Position numbers and translations under genes: made by a program. DNA of 22,612 nucleotides from Aphodosoma sp045600865 (GTDB taxonomy: Bacteria > Bacteroidota > Bacteroidia > Bacteroidales > Paludibacteraceae), in assembly GCA_045600865.1 (NCBI GenBank), contig JAZRYS010000216.1, forward strand, positions 1 to 22,612, read 5' to 3'. This document shows positions 1-7,217 of the stretch, in pieces (positions within the stretch are counted from its first letter, which is position 1; every line of letters begins with the position of its first letter). The notes beneath the pieces are model-generated. The model saw only the letters and a program-made list of their open reading frames with translations. It did no database searches and had not been told where the DNA came from.

Positions 1-17
1 CTTATCTTTTTCGACTA

Positions 18-25
18 CAAAGGTA
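18..25 (-). promoter_or_regulatory. Leftward promoter -7 box at window edge
   Basis: The minus strand reads TACCTTTG here, an exact match to the Bacteroidetes -7 consensus TAnnTTTG. The -33 side is weak: TCTG lies 18 bases upstream instead of TTTG at 19-21. If real, transcription would start near position 11 and serve a gene outside the window on the left, divergent from the BspA-like gene. No matching box is seen for the rightward gene in positions 1-113. Confidence 0.5.
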
Positions 26-113
26 CAATAAATAATTGACATACAGAAATTTAAAGTGTTAAATATACATAAAACAACAAGGAAATCATGTTGTCTTCAA
101 AGTTATTTCCTTA

Positions 114-2009
114 GTGGTAGTTCTCGGACAGCCTCCCCCTAATTATGATATATATTGGAGTACAGACAAACCAACAGGTTCTTTGACTATTCCTTCCACA
201 GTCAGTTATGGAGGAGAATCCTATTCGGTGACTTCGATTAGAGATCATGCTTTCTATAGGTGTGATGATCTCACAAGCGTGACCATTCCCAATTCGGTGA
301 CTTCTATCGGATATAATGCTTTCTGGAGTTGCAGCGGTCTCACGAGCGTGACCATCCCCAATTCGGTGACTACCATCGGAAATAATGCTTTCGATGAATG
401 CAGAAGTCTCACGAGCGTGACCATCCCTGATTCGGTGACTGTTATCGGAGGTTATGCTTTCCATAAATGCATAAATCTCACGAGCGTTGCGTTTAATGCA
501 ACAGACTGTGACTATATGGGCAGTTTATCAGAACCTGTATTTTCAAATTGTACACGCTTTACTTCGCTTACCATTGGAGGGAATGTGACAAAAATACCTG
601 CTTATGCTTTCTATGGTTGCAGCGGTCTCACGAGCGTTACCATTCCCAATTCGGTGACTACCATAGGCTATTTTGCTTTCGGGGATTGCTACGGTCTCAC
701 GAGCGTTACCATTCCCAATTCGGTGACTACCATCGGAGATAATGCTTTCTATGATTGCAGAAGTCTCACGAGCGTTACCATTCCCAATTCGGTGACTACC
801 ATCGGTTATTGGGCTTTCTGTAACTGCAGAGGCCTTGCCAGTGCTACCATCGGCAATTCAGTTGCTACCATCGGCGTTTCGGCTTTCGAGGGTTGTACAG
901 GCCTTACGAACGTGACCATTCCTAATTCGGTGACTGCTATCGGAAATTGGGCTTTCGAGGGTTGCAGAGCTCTCACGAGCGTTGAGTTTAATGCAACAGA
1001 CTGTGATTTTATGGGTGATTCATTATGTCCTGTATTTACAGGCTGTACGAACCTCTCTTCGCTTACCATTGGAAAAAATGTGACAAAAATACCTGCTTAT
1101 GCTTTCTATGGTTGCAACGGCCTTACGGGCGTGACCATTCCCAATTCTGTAACTACCATCGGTGATTGGGCTTTCCGTAACTGCGGAGGCCTTGCCAGTG
1201 CTACCATCGGCAATTCAGTTGCTACCATCGGCGTTTCGGCTTTCGAGGGTTGTACAGGCCTTACGAACGTGACCATTCCTAATTCGGTGACTGCTATCGG
1301 AAATTGGGCTTTTCATGGTTGCAGTGCTCTCACGAGCGTTGAGTTTAATGCAACAAACTGTGACTATATGGGTGATTCATTATATCCTGTATTTACAGGC
1401 TGTACGAACCTCTCTTCGCTTACCATTGGGAAAAATGTGACAAAAATACCTACTTATGCTTTCTATGGTTGCAACGGCCTTACGGGCGTGACCATTCCCA
1501 ATTCTGTAACTACCATCGGAGTGTCTGCTTTCGAGGGTTGCAAAGGTCTCACGGACGTGACCATCGGTACCGGGGCAAACTCAATCCAGGATAAAGCATT
1601 TTCTGGTTGCGACCATATCACCGCCATTACCTGCAATGCTGACGTTCCTCCCACTGTCGCAAACAACAACGCCTTTGAAGAGGTGTGGAAGGGAGTACCT
1701 TTGACTGTACCAAAGGGGTCGGTGAACCAATATAAGAGTGCCTATGCCTGGAGGGAGTTTACCAACATCATAGGTGCAGACCCGATAGTGGACGTCGAAG
1801 AGGTAGAAAGCAAGTGCGAAATACTTGCTGTGGACGGGACCGTGATGCTTTATGGCACCGAAGGACAGATGTTGCGTATATGCGATATCCAAGGACGCAC
1901 GATTGTTTTGGAAGAGGCTGTGGACGGCAAATCCTACACAATGCCTGCTGCTGGTGTATATCTGGTTCAGGTGGGCAACAGCCCTGCGCAGAAAGTGCTG
2001 GTGAGATAA
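114..2009 (+). CDS. BspA-like leucine-rich-repeat surface protein, 5' end probably damaged
   Basis: The frame encodes 631 residues from a GTG at 114 but is open from position 63, with no ATG, GTG or TTG before 114. Residues about 37-501 are tandem 22-23-residue BspA-type repeats of the form LTSVTIPNSVTTIG-x2-AF-x2-C. Three copies of a longer insert (FNATDCDYMG...PVF...CT) interrupt them, at about residues 128, 290 and 409. Residues about 559-631 resemble a type IX secretion C-terminal sorting domain and end in GVYLVQVGNSPAQKVLVR. The family sits on the outer surface of Bacteroidetes and is linked to adhesion. A sorting domain without an N-terminal signal peptide is inconsistent. A hydrophobic stretch (KVISLVVVLG) lies in frame across the GTG, and an ATG at 88 is one base out of frame with it, so a frameshift near the start is likely. 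The GTG start is therefore doubtful. Confidence 0.8.
   Translation: MVVLGQPPPNYDIYWSTDKPTGSLTIPSTVSYGGESYSVTSIRDHAFYRCDDLTSVTIPNSVTSIGYNAFWSCSGLTSVTIPNSVTTIGNNAFDECRSLTSVTIPDSVTVIGGYAFHKCINLTSVAFNATDCDYMGSLSEPVFSNCTRFTSLTIGGNVTKIPAYAFYGCSGLTSVTIPNSVTTIGYFAFGDCYGLTSVTIPNSVTTIGDNAFYDCRSLTSVTIPNSVTTIGYWAFCNCRGLASATIGNSVATIGVSAFEGCTGLTNVTIPNSVTAIGNWAFEGCRALTSVEFNATDCDFMGDSLCPVFTGCTNLSSLTIGKNVTKIPAYAFYGCNGLTGVTIPNSVTTIGDWAFRNCGGLASATIGNSVATIGVSAFEGCTGLTNVTIPNSVTAIGNWAFHGCSALTSVEFNATNCDYMGDSLYPVFTGCTNLSSLTIGKNVTKIPTYAFYGCNGLTGVTIPNSVTTIGVSAFEGCKGLTDVTIGTGANSIQDKAFSGCDHITAITCNADVPPTVANNNAFEEVWKGVPLTVPKGSVNQYKSAYAWREFTNIIGADPIVDVEEVESKCEILAVDGTVMLYGTEGQMLRICDIQGRTIVLEEAVDGKSYTMPAAGVYLVQVGNSPAQKVLVR
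780..1522. repeat. Tandem 357-bp duplication inside the BspA-like gene
   Basis: Sequence from about 780-1165 recurs at about 1137-1522 with a constant offset of 357 bases (119 codons). Anchor points are ggccttgccagtg at 831 and 1188, and gttgagtttaatgcaac at 981 and 1338. The copies are nearly identical over long stretches, and the exact ends are approximate because the surrounding 69-base LRR units also resemble one another. A more diverged relative of the FNATDC module begins near 485. The period keeps the reading frame, as expected for expansion of a repeat protein by unequal recombination or slippage. Confidence 0.85.
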
Positions 2010-2157
2010 TAAGGTTATGACTATTCCAGAAACGTTATGCCATTTCAGCATTAGGCATCGCAGTTCCACGTTTCTTCCGAATATTTGTTTCTTCGTGTAG
2101 GGGATTGCCACGGAAAATAAACCGACGTGTTCGATGTGACAACTGAACACAAATTTT

Positions 2158-2715
2158 ATGAAAAAAGTTTTCAACTTTGCAATGGTATTGCTTGTTATTC
2201 TGTCGATTGTTGCGTGCGACAAGGACTATGCAGACATCAACCACGTTCATGACGGGTATGCCGACATCAACCACACGCACAATGAAAAACAGTCCACAAT
2301 GTACACATTCAACATCCAATTTGCAGCTACGGTAGGTGAAGACGCTAATTGCGTTAAAGATTTACCTGAAACCATAGATGAGAACGATGTTGTACTGGTG
2401 TATGGCAAGTCTCACTACTATACTGATGCCGAAGCTTATGATGCATGGCCTGTAACTCTTGGTTTGATCAGTTATTCGTACACAGTCTGCTTTGGAACAA
2501 AGATCATTGGGTTTACCCGTCGTATTGGCCTTGCAGATGCACCCGGCAATGCAGAAACAATCGCAATGCGCGTTATTGTCATTCCTGCAACAGTTGTGGT
2601 TTCGGCTAAGGCTGCTAATGTAAATGTGGATGACTATACGGAGATGACTGATTATTTATATTCCATAGGTGAGCAATTGGAAGTTCAGACTATTGAAGAT
2701 AACATTGGAATCTGA
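2158..2715 (+). CDS. Small outer-membrane or surface lipoprotein with duplicated HxH motif
   Basis: The 185-residue product starts with a lipoprotein signal: two lysines, a hydrophobic core, then lipobox IVAC with Cys20 as the predicted lipidated residue. Residues 24-31 and 34-41 are near-identical octads, YADINHVH and YADINHTH, ten residues apart. Such (D)HTH units resemble the metal-binding HxH boxes of phage tail fibres. The rest looks like a compact beta-rich domain, with DVVLVYGKS near residue 77 and MRVIVIPATV near residue 142, a pattern I associate with small Bacteroidales lipoproteins of unknown function. It lies 148 bases after the BspA-like gene and ends before a strong terminator, so the two may share a transcript. 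No exact promoter was found in the gap. No specific function can be assigned. Confidence 0.8.
   Translation: MKKVFNFAMVLLVILSIVACDKDYADINHVHDGYADINHTHNEKQSTMYTFNIQFAATVGEDANCVKDLPETIDENDVVLVYGKSHYYTDAEAYDAWPVTLGLISYSYTVCFGTKIIGFTRRIGLADAPGNAETIAMRVIVIPATVVVSAKAANVNVDDYTEMTDYLYSIGEQLEVQTIEDNIGI
2227..2280 (+). repeat. Two-copy 30-bp repeat encoding YADINH(V/T)H
   Basis: The codons for YADINHVHDG are followed directly by those for YADINHTHNE. The two units are 30 bases long and share tatgc-gacatcaaccac. This is a short in-frame tandem duplication just after the lipidated cysteine of the lipoprotein. Confidence 0.85.
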
Positions 2716-2766
2716 CATACCGCTCTATGAATTAAAGTGATATGGATGCAAAATGAAACCAACAGG

Positions 2767-2800
2767 AAATGTGCGGGCACCTCGGGTGCCCGCACATTTT
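2767..2800 (+). terminator. Strong intrinsic terminator after the lipoprotein gene
   Basis: A perfect 15-bp inverted repeat (arms aaatgtgcgggcacc and ggtgcccgcacattt, loop tcg) is followed by a short T-rich stretch. It lies 51 bases after the lipoprotein stop codon. The A-run on the other side may let it work in both directions. Confidence 0.9.
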
Positions 2801-3001
2801 ATTCCAAATCGGTCATCAGCCCTGAAGGGATTGGGGTTATGTGATGATGCCAGAGGCATCTGATATTGGTAGCCAGCCATTCATACGGCTGGTGCAGTAT
2901 GTTGACGACATAATTCCTGATGCCGTCAGATATCGGACATTGGTTAGGCTACATGAAAAGATGCTATGTATGTATTTGCCGTGTTGTTTATTATTCAAGA
3001 C

Positions 3002-3040
3002 AAAAGAGACACACTCATCTAATCAGAGTGCGTCTCTTTT
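3002..3040 (-). terminator. Intrinsic terminator of the ribosomal cluster, after rplQ
   Basis: On the minus strand AAAAGAGACGCACTC, a 9-base loop, then GAGTGTGTCTCTTTT form a 15-bp stem with one G-U pair, with its 3' arm ending in a T-run. It lies 25 bases beyond the rplQ stop codon and is the natural end of the long transcript. Confidence 0.9.
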
Positions 3041-3064
3041 ATAAATTAGAATTCTTTCGAATTA

Positions 3065-3526
3065 TCACTCAGCCTTAGGAGCTTCCTCTTCAGTTGCGGC
3101 AGCAGTTGCTTTCTTGCTGCGGCGGGTACGAGTTGCCTTCTTGGCAGTTTTAGCCTGAAGCATGTTCTCGTTGTAGTCAACAAGCTCGATGAAGCACATC
3201 TCTGCAGCATCACCAAGACGGAAACCTGTGCGGAGGATACGGGTGTAACCACCTGGACGGTCAGCAATCTTAGTTGCTATTTCACGGAAGAGCTCAGTGA
3301 CTGCCTCCTTGCTCTGTAGTTTCTGGAATACAAGACGACGGTTCGCCGTGGTATCCTCTTTTGCCTTGGTCAAAAGTGGCTCGATATAAACGCGGAGCGC
3401 CTTTGCCTTAGCGGTGGTCGTGGTGATGCGCTTGTGCATAATCAACGATGTAGCCATGTTGGACAACATAGCACGACGATGAGCATCGGTACGGCCAAGA
3501 TGATTGAATTTACAATTATGTCTCAT
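3065..3526 (-). CDS. rplQ: 50S ribosomal protein bL17
   Basis: The 153-residue protein begins MRHNCKFNHLGRTDAHRRAM, the diagnostic L17 N-terminus that contacts 23S rRNA near the exit-tunnel side of the large subunit. The core ends near residue 122. The remaining 30 or so residues are a Lys/Ala-rich then acidic tail (KKATRTRR...EEEAPKAE) absent from the shorter proteobacterial protein and usual in Bacteroidetes. It is the last gene of the cluster, 6 bases after rpoA. The stop TGA is followed immediately by an in-frame TAA, and the terminator comes 25 bases later. Confidence 0.98.
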   Translation of the reverse strand: MRHNCKFNHLGRTDAHRRAMLSNMATSLIMHKRITTTTAKAKALRVYIEPLLTKAKEDTTANRRLVFQKLQSKEAVTELFREIATKIADRPGGYTRILRTGFRLGDAAEMCFIELVDYNENMLQAKTAKKATRTRRSKKATAAATEEEAPKAE

Positions 3527-3532
3527 TTTGAA

Positions 3533-4534
3533 TTACTCTTTATCAAGTTTATATTTTGAAAGATCCATACCGAAAGTCAGACCGAGAGAATCGAGTTTTT
3601 CATCCAACTCAGTGAGTGACTTCTTACCGAAGTTACGGAACTTCAGGAGGTCACCGCGATTAATCTTGCAGAGCTCGCCAAGTGTCTCGATTTCAGCAGC
3701 CTTCAAGCAGTTGAGTGCACGAACCGAAAGGTCAAGGTCAACAAGTTTTTTCTTAAGCAACTGACGCATTCTGAGTACTTCCTCGTTAAATTCCTCGATG
3801 CCATTGCCATTGCCTGAAAGGTTGCCAACAGAATAGAGTTCGTTGGAGAAAAGACAGAAGTGCTCGATAAGAATACGAGCCGCCTCTTTGAGAGCGTCTT
3901 TTGGATGAATAGAACCATCTGTGCTGATTTCTATCACAAGGTTCTCATAATCAGTTTTCTGCTCAACGCGATATGGTTGAGGGGTGTACTTCACGTTGCG
4001 GATAGGAGTGAAGATTGCGTCAATAGGGATGACACCAATCTCAGGGTTCTGAGAGAGAGGATTCTCGTCTGCTGGCAAATAGCCACGACCCTTGACAATT
4101 GATAATTCCATATTGAAAGATGCAGATGGATCCATGCGACAGATTACGAGTTCTGGGTTAAGAACCTCAAAATTCTGCATTACATTGTTGAAGTCGCCAG
4201 CATAAAGAGTCTCGCGACCCGATACGTTGATGACAAACTTCTCTTCGTCTGCTCCTTGTACAATCTGACGGAGACGCACCTGTTTGAGGTTAAGGATGAT
4301 ATTTGTAACATCATCAATAACGCCAGGGATAGTTGCAAACTCATGGTCAACACCGTCTATCTTTATGCACGAGATAGCGAAGCCCTCAAGAGAGGAAAGC
4401 AAAATACGGCGCAAAGCATTACCGATAGTAATACCAAAGCCTGGTTCAAGTGGACGGAATTCGAACTTACCATAGAAATCGTCCGCCTCGACCATTACTA
4501 CTTCGCCTGGTTTTTGAAATGCTAATATTGCCAT
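3533..4534 (-). CDS. rpoA: DNA-directed RNA polymerase subunit alpha
   Basis: The 333-residue subunit forms the dimer that nucleates RNA polymerase assembly. The N-terminal assembly domain carries GNALRRILLSSLEG at residues 38-51. The C-terminal helix-hairpin-helix domain, which contacts upstream DNA and activators, spans about 265-325 and includes LKFRNFGKKSL near residue 303. Length and ending (KYKLDKE) match Bacteroidales alpha subunits. It sits between rpsD (11-base gap) and rplQ, the standard alpha-operon position, so polymerase and ribosome synthesis share a transcript. The ATG start is preceded by an A/T-rich leader with no Shine-Dalgarno sequence. Confidence 0.99.
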   Translation of the reverse strand: MAILAFQKPGEVVMVEADDFYGKFEFRPLEPGFGITIGNALRRILLSSLEGFAISCIKIDGVDHEFATIPGVIDDVTNIILNLKQVRLRQIVQGADEEKFVINVSGRETLYAGDFNNVMQNFEVLNPELVICRMDPSASFNMELSIVKGRGYLPADENPLSQNPEIGVIPIDAIFTPIRNVKYTPQPYRVEQKTDYENLVIEISTDGSIHPKDALKEAARILIEHFCLFSNELYSVGNLSGNGNGIEEFNEEVLRMRQLLKKKLVDLDLSVRALNCLKAAEIETLGELCKINRGDLLKFRNFGKKSLTELDEKLDSLGLTFGMDLSKYKLDKE

Positions 4535-4545
4535 AATTTCACTTA

Positions 4546-5151
4546 TTATTTTGAATACAACTCAACGATAAGCTGTTCCTTGATATTCTCAGGGATGTCA
4601 GCACGCTCAGGAAAATGAAGGAATGTACCAACCATTTTCTCTTCGTTCCACTCAATCCAAGGGTACTTGCTATGGTTGAAGCCCTGGAGAGCATCTGCGA
4701 TGACTACCATCGACTTGTCACGCTCGCGAACACCCACAGTCTGACCCTGACGGAGCGAATAGGAAGGAATGTTCACAACCTCACCATCAACAACAATGTG
4801 ACGATGAAGAACGAGCTGACGGGCAGCCGCACGTGTTGGAGCAATTCCGAGACGGTAAACTACGTTATCAAGACGAGACTCAAGCATCTGGAGAAGAATC
4901 TCACCAGTGACACCCTTCTTTGTCTGAGCCTTAACGAAGAGGTTGCGGAACTGTTTCTCGAGTACACCGTAAGTGTATTTAGCTTTCTGCTTCTCACGGA
5001 GCTGAGTGCCATACTCAGAAGTTTTGTGCTTACGCGAGTTACCATGCTGGCCAGGTGCGTAATTGCGGCGTGCCTGTGCCTTGTCTGGTCCGAAAATTGG
5101 CTCGCCGAACTTACGAGCGATTCTTGATTTTGGTCCTGTATATCTTGCCAT
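4546..5151 (-). CDS. rpsD: 30S ribosomal protein uS4
   Basis: The 201-residue protein binds 16S rRNA early in small-subunit assembly and helps set decoding accuracy. YAPGQHG at residues 31-37 and the S4 RNA-binding fold starting SRLDNVVYRLG at about 92 are visible. In Escherichia coli S4 is the translational repressor of the alpha operon. The candidate target here would be the structured infA-rpmJ gap upstream. It lies 20 bases after rpsK and 11 before rpoA, and starts at an ATG after an A-rich leader. Confidence 0.99.
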   Translation of the reverse strand: MARYTGPKSRIARKFGEPIFGPDKAQARRNYAPGQHGNSRKHKTSEYGTQLREKQKAKYTYGVLEKQFRNLFVKAQTKKGVTGEILLQMLESRLDNVVYRLGIAPTRAAARQLVLHRHIVVDGEVVNIPSYSLRQGQTVGVRERDKSMVVIADALQGFNHSKYPWIEWNEEKMVGTFLHFPERADIPENIKEQLIVELYSK

Positions 5152-5171
5152 TTCTTTTTAGTTTTTAGATG

Positions 5172-5561
5172 TTATACACGACGACGTTTTGCTGGACGAC
5201 AACCATTGTGTGGAAGTGGAGTAACGTCGATGATCTCTGTAACCTCTATGCCTGCACCGTTTACGGTACGGATAGCAGATTCACGACCATTACCTGGACC
5301 CTTGACGTAAGCCTTGACCTTGCGCAAACCGAGGTCGAAAGCGACCTTTGCGCAATCCTGTGCAGCCATCTGTGCTGCGTATGGAGTGTTCTTCTTAGAA
5401 CCGCGGAACCCCATCTTACCCGCAGAAGACCAAGAGATAACCTGGCCCTCGCCATTCGAGATGGTAACGATCACGTTGTTGAATGATGAATGAACGTGGA
5501 GCTGACCAACGCCATCAACCTTAACAACTCTTTTCTTTGCTGCTACTGTTTTCTTTGCCAT
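5172..5561 (-). CDS. rpsK: 30S ribosomal protein uS11
   Basis: The 129-residue protein lines the platform of the small subunit near the E site. SSAGKMGFRGSKK (46-58), GPGNGRESAIR (88-98) and the basic C-terminus DVTPLPHNGCRPAKRRRV are typical. I chose the ATG at 5561, giving MAKKTVAAKK, over a TTG four codons upstream, because the ATG matches the family start. It follows rpsM by 25 bases in the usual alpha-operon order. Confidence 0.98.
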   Translation of the reverse strand: MAKKTVAAKKRVVKVDGVGQLHVHSSFNNVIVTISNGEGQVISWSSAGKMGFRGSKKNTPYAAQMAAQDCAKVAFDLGLRKVKAYVKGPGNGRESAIRTVNGAGIEVTEIIDVTPLPHNGCRPAKRRRV

Positions 5562-5586
5562 TTCTTGCTTCAATTTAAACAGTTAA

Positions 5587-5967
5587 TTACTTAGTTGCTT
5601 TCTTCTTGTTAGCAACTGTTTTCTTCTTACCCTTACGTGTACGAGCATTGTTCTTTGTGCTCTGGCCACGCAATGGCAAACCAAGACGATGACGAACTCC
5701 ACGGTAGCAACCGATATCCATCAAGCGCTTGATGTTGAGTTGTGTCTCCGAACGGAGGTCACCTTCAACCTTGTATCCTGCGCCAATGATTTCACGAATT
5801 TTTGCAGCCTGATCATCAGTCCAGTCCTGAACCTTGATGTCAAAATCCACTCCTGCCTCGGTAAGGATCTTGCGTGCGCTGCTACGACCTATTCCGTAGA
5901 TGTAAGTCAATCCGACTTCCCCACGTTTGTTCTGGGGCAAATCTACTCCGACAATTCTTATAGCCAT
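5587..5967 (-). CDS. rpsM: 30S ribosomal protein uS13
   Basis: The 126-residue protein sits on the head of the small subunit and contacts the large subunit and P-site tRNA. The N-terminal helix-hairpin-helix carries YIYGIGRSSARKIL (about 22-35). The conserved RGVRHRLGLPLRGQ motif (89-102) and a very basic tail that reaches the P site follow. It starts 22 bases after rpmJ, the arrangement common outside proteobacteria. Confidence 0.99.
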   Translation of the reverse strand: MAIRIVGVDLPQNKRGEVGLTYIYGIGRSSARKILTEAGVDFDIKVQDWTDDQAAKIREIIGAGYKVEGDLRSETQLNIKRLMDIGCYRGVRHRLGLPLRGQSTKNNARTRKGKKKTVANKKKATK

Positions 5968-5989
5968 AGTTTTTTGATTTGTTTTTTAA

Positions 5990-6106
5990 TTAACCCTGAC
6001 GCATTTTCATCTTAGGGTTCTTTTTGTTAATAACATACAGACGTCCTTTCCTGCGTACAATTTTGCAGTCATCGTTACGTCTTTTTACAGAAGCTCTTAC
6101 TTTCAT
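5990..6106 (-). CDS. rpmJ: 50S ribosomal protein bL36, zinc-free form
   Basis: I found this 38-residue gene by reading the infA-rpsM gap. It starts MKVRASVKRRNDDCKIVRRK and ends KNPKMKMRQG, the L36 pattern. Of the four zinc ligands (three Cys and one His) in the zinc-binding form only Cys14 remains, so this is the zinc-independent form common in Bacteroidetes. It lies 95 bases downstream of infA, after a region with long-range RNA pairing, and 22 bases upstream of rpsM. Confidence 0.97.
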   Translation of the reverse strand: MKVRASVKRRNDDCKIVRRKGRLYVINKKNPKMKMRQG

Positions 6107-6123
6107 TGTTTTAGAGTTTTTCG

Positions 6124-6187
6124 GGTCTCCAGTGTTATCCTATCGTCATGGTCGTTTTTTATATGCTTCAAGGAAGGACTGAAAACC
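6124..6187 (-). promoter_or_regulatory. Long-range RNA stem in the infA-rpmJ gap (candidate alpha-operon leader)
   Basis: In the transcript GGUUUUCAGU (6187-6178) can pair with ACUGGAGACC (6133-6124) over ten base pairs, two of them G-U. The stem encloses about 44 bases, including a small CUUC-CUU-GAAG hairpin. It ends 17 bases before the rpmJ ATG. The position corresponds to the leader of the alpha operon, where S4 acts in Escherichia coli. The pairing is seen in the sequence; the control role is inference. Confidence 0.4.
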
Positions 6188-6201
6188 AGTTTATTTATTT
6201 T

Positions 6202-6420
6202 TTATTTATATCTGAACGATATACGACCTTTGGTCAAATCGTATGGAGACATTTCCACCTTTACCCTATCGCCAGGAAGAATTCGTATGTAGTGCATACG
6301 CATCTTGCCAGAAATATGGGCAATTATCTGATGGCCATTCTCAAGTTCAACGCGGAACATTGCGTTAGAGAGTGCCTCAACGATTGTACCATCAATCTCG
6401 ATGTCAGCTTGTTTTGCCAT
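6202..6420 (-). CDS. infA: Translation initiation factor IF-1
   Basis: The 72-residue protein is a single S1/OB-fold domain that binds the A site of the 30S subunit during initiation. MAKQADIEIDGTIVEALSNA, the NGHQIIAHISGKMR strand (29-42) and the GDRVKVEMSPYDLTKGRI end (50-67) are all standard. It follows map by 9 bases. The secY-map-infA-rpmJ order is common in Firmicutes and Bacteroidetes. A 95-base gap then separates it from rpmJ. Confidence 0.99.
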   Translation of the reverse strand: MAKQADIEIDGTIVEALSNAMFRVELENGHQIIAHISGKMRMHYIRILPGDRVKVEMSPYDLTKGRISFRYK

Positions 6421-6429
6421 ATAAAATGA

Positions 6430-7209
6430 TTATTGATTGTTTAAGACTGCCTCAATGATTGAAAAATCAGAGAGAATATCCGCCTTGCCTCGCATCACAG
6501 CAACTGCATTTTCAAAGTGCGCAGAGGGTTTCTTGTCTCGTGTCCAGGTTGACCATCCGTCTCGACCAAAACAGAGTTCTTTTCGCCCCATGTTTATCAT
6601 AGGCTCTATACAGATTGTCATGCCCTGCTTGAGCATCACACCACTCCCTCGGCGTCCGAAATTAGGAACTCCAGGCTGTTCATGCATTACATGGCCAACT
6701 CCATGTCCTTCCATTTCGCGTACAACCGAATAGCCACGCTCTTCGCAGTAACTTTGAACTGCATGACTGATATCGCCTATGCGATTGCCGTCTATTGCCT
6801 TCTCTATACCCTTGAAGAGAGACTCCTTGGTTGTCTGGAGAAGTGCCTTCAATTCGTCTGTTATCTCGCCCACAGCAAACGTGTAGGCAGAATCACCAAC
6901 AAATTTGTTCTTGTATGTGCCGCAATCAACCGATATAATGTCACCCTCACGAAGCACTACCTTATCGGAAGGTATCCCATGCACCACCTGCTCATTCACA
7001 GATGTGCAGATGGATGCAGGAAAACCATTATAACCTTTGAATGCGGGAGTAGCACCGTTATCACGGATAAACTCTTCAGCACGGCGGTCAAGTTCAGCTG
7101 TGGTAACACCTGGTTTGATAATCTTTGCCAGTTCAGCAAGTGTCTTGCAAACAAGGACATTACACTCACGCAAATACTCAATCTCTTCAGCTGTCTTCAG
7201 ATAAATCAT
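6430..7209 (-). CDS. map: Methionine aminopeptidase, type I
   Basis: The 259-residue cytosolic metalloenzyme removes the initiator methionine from nascent proteins. The pita-bread fold ligands are all present: Asp95 (DIISVDCGT), Asp106 (GDSAYT), His169 (EGHGVGH), Glu202 (TICIEP) and Glu233 (HFENAV). The conserved substrate-contacting His78 (VVHGIPSD) and His176 are present too. It is 8 bases after secY and 9 before infA. There is no N-terminal zinc-finger extension. Confidence 0.98.
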   Translation of the reverse strand: MIYLKTAEEIEYLRECNVLVCKTLAELAKIIKPGVTTAELDRRAEEFIRDNGATPAFKGYNGFPASICTSVNEQVVHGIPSDKVVLREGDIISVDCGTYKNKFVGDSAYTFAVGEITDELKALLQTTKESLFKGIEKAIDGNRIGDISHAVQSYCEERGYSVVREMEGHGVGHVMHEQPGVPNFGRRGSGVMLKQGMTICIEPMINMGRKELCFGRDGWSTWTRDKKPSAHFENAVAVMRGKADILSDFSIIEAVLNNQ

Positions 7210-7217
7210 CTCAACAA

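Larger units (their letters stand above)
2716..3064. other. Gene-free intergenic region between convergent units
   Basis: This stretch separates the rightward lipoprotein gene from the end of the leftward ribosomal cluster. It holds the terminators at 2767-2800 and 3002-3040 and two smaller hairpins: gatgcc-aga-ggcatc at 2846-2860, and ccagcc, 8-base loop, ggctgg at 2873-2892. A 67-codon frame at 2841-3044 runs through the rplQ terminator and has no recognisable features, so I do not call it a gene. Confidence 0.7.

Noticed and set aside
111..464. 117-codon minus-strand frame with repeated SIISDGSHRIGDGHARE-like units
   Set aside because: It is antisense to the BspA-like repeats, and its periodicity mirrors the 69-base LRR units. 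There is no independent evidence for a protein.
485..1545. Repeats considered as a CRISPR-like array
   Set aside because: The units are contiguous coding LRR repeats in frame with no spacers.
1674..1703. TTTG, 18 bases, TACCTTTG on the plus strand in the BspA-like gene
   Set aside because: The spacer is one base short of the usual 19-21, the match lies in coding sequence, and it is about 450 bases from the lipoprotein gene. It is worth only a passing check as a lipoprotein promoter.
2841..3044. 67-codon plus-strand frame
   Set aside because: It runs through the rplQ terminator hairpin, has no family resemblance, and lacks a promoter of its own.
5938..5945. TAGATTTG, a -7 box match at the start of rpsM
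   Set aside because: No TTTG lies 19-21 bases upstream, and the box falls within coding codons. Similar single-box matches at about 7565, 8335, 12891 and 13268 were rejected for the same reason.
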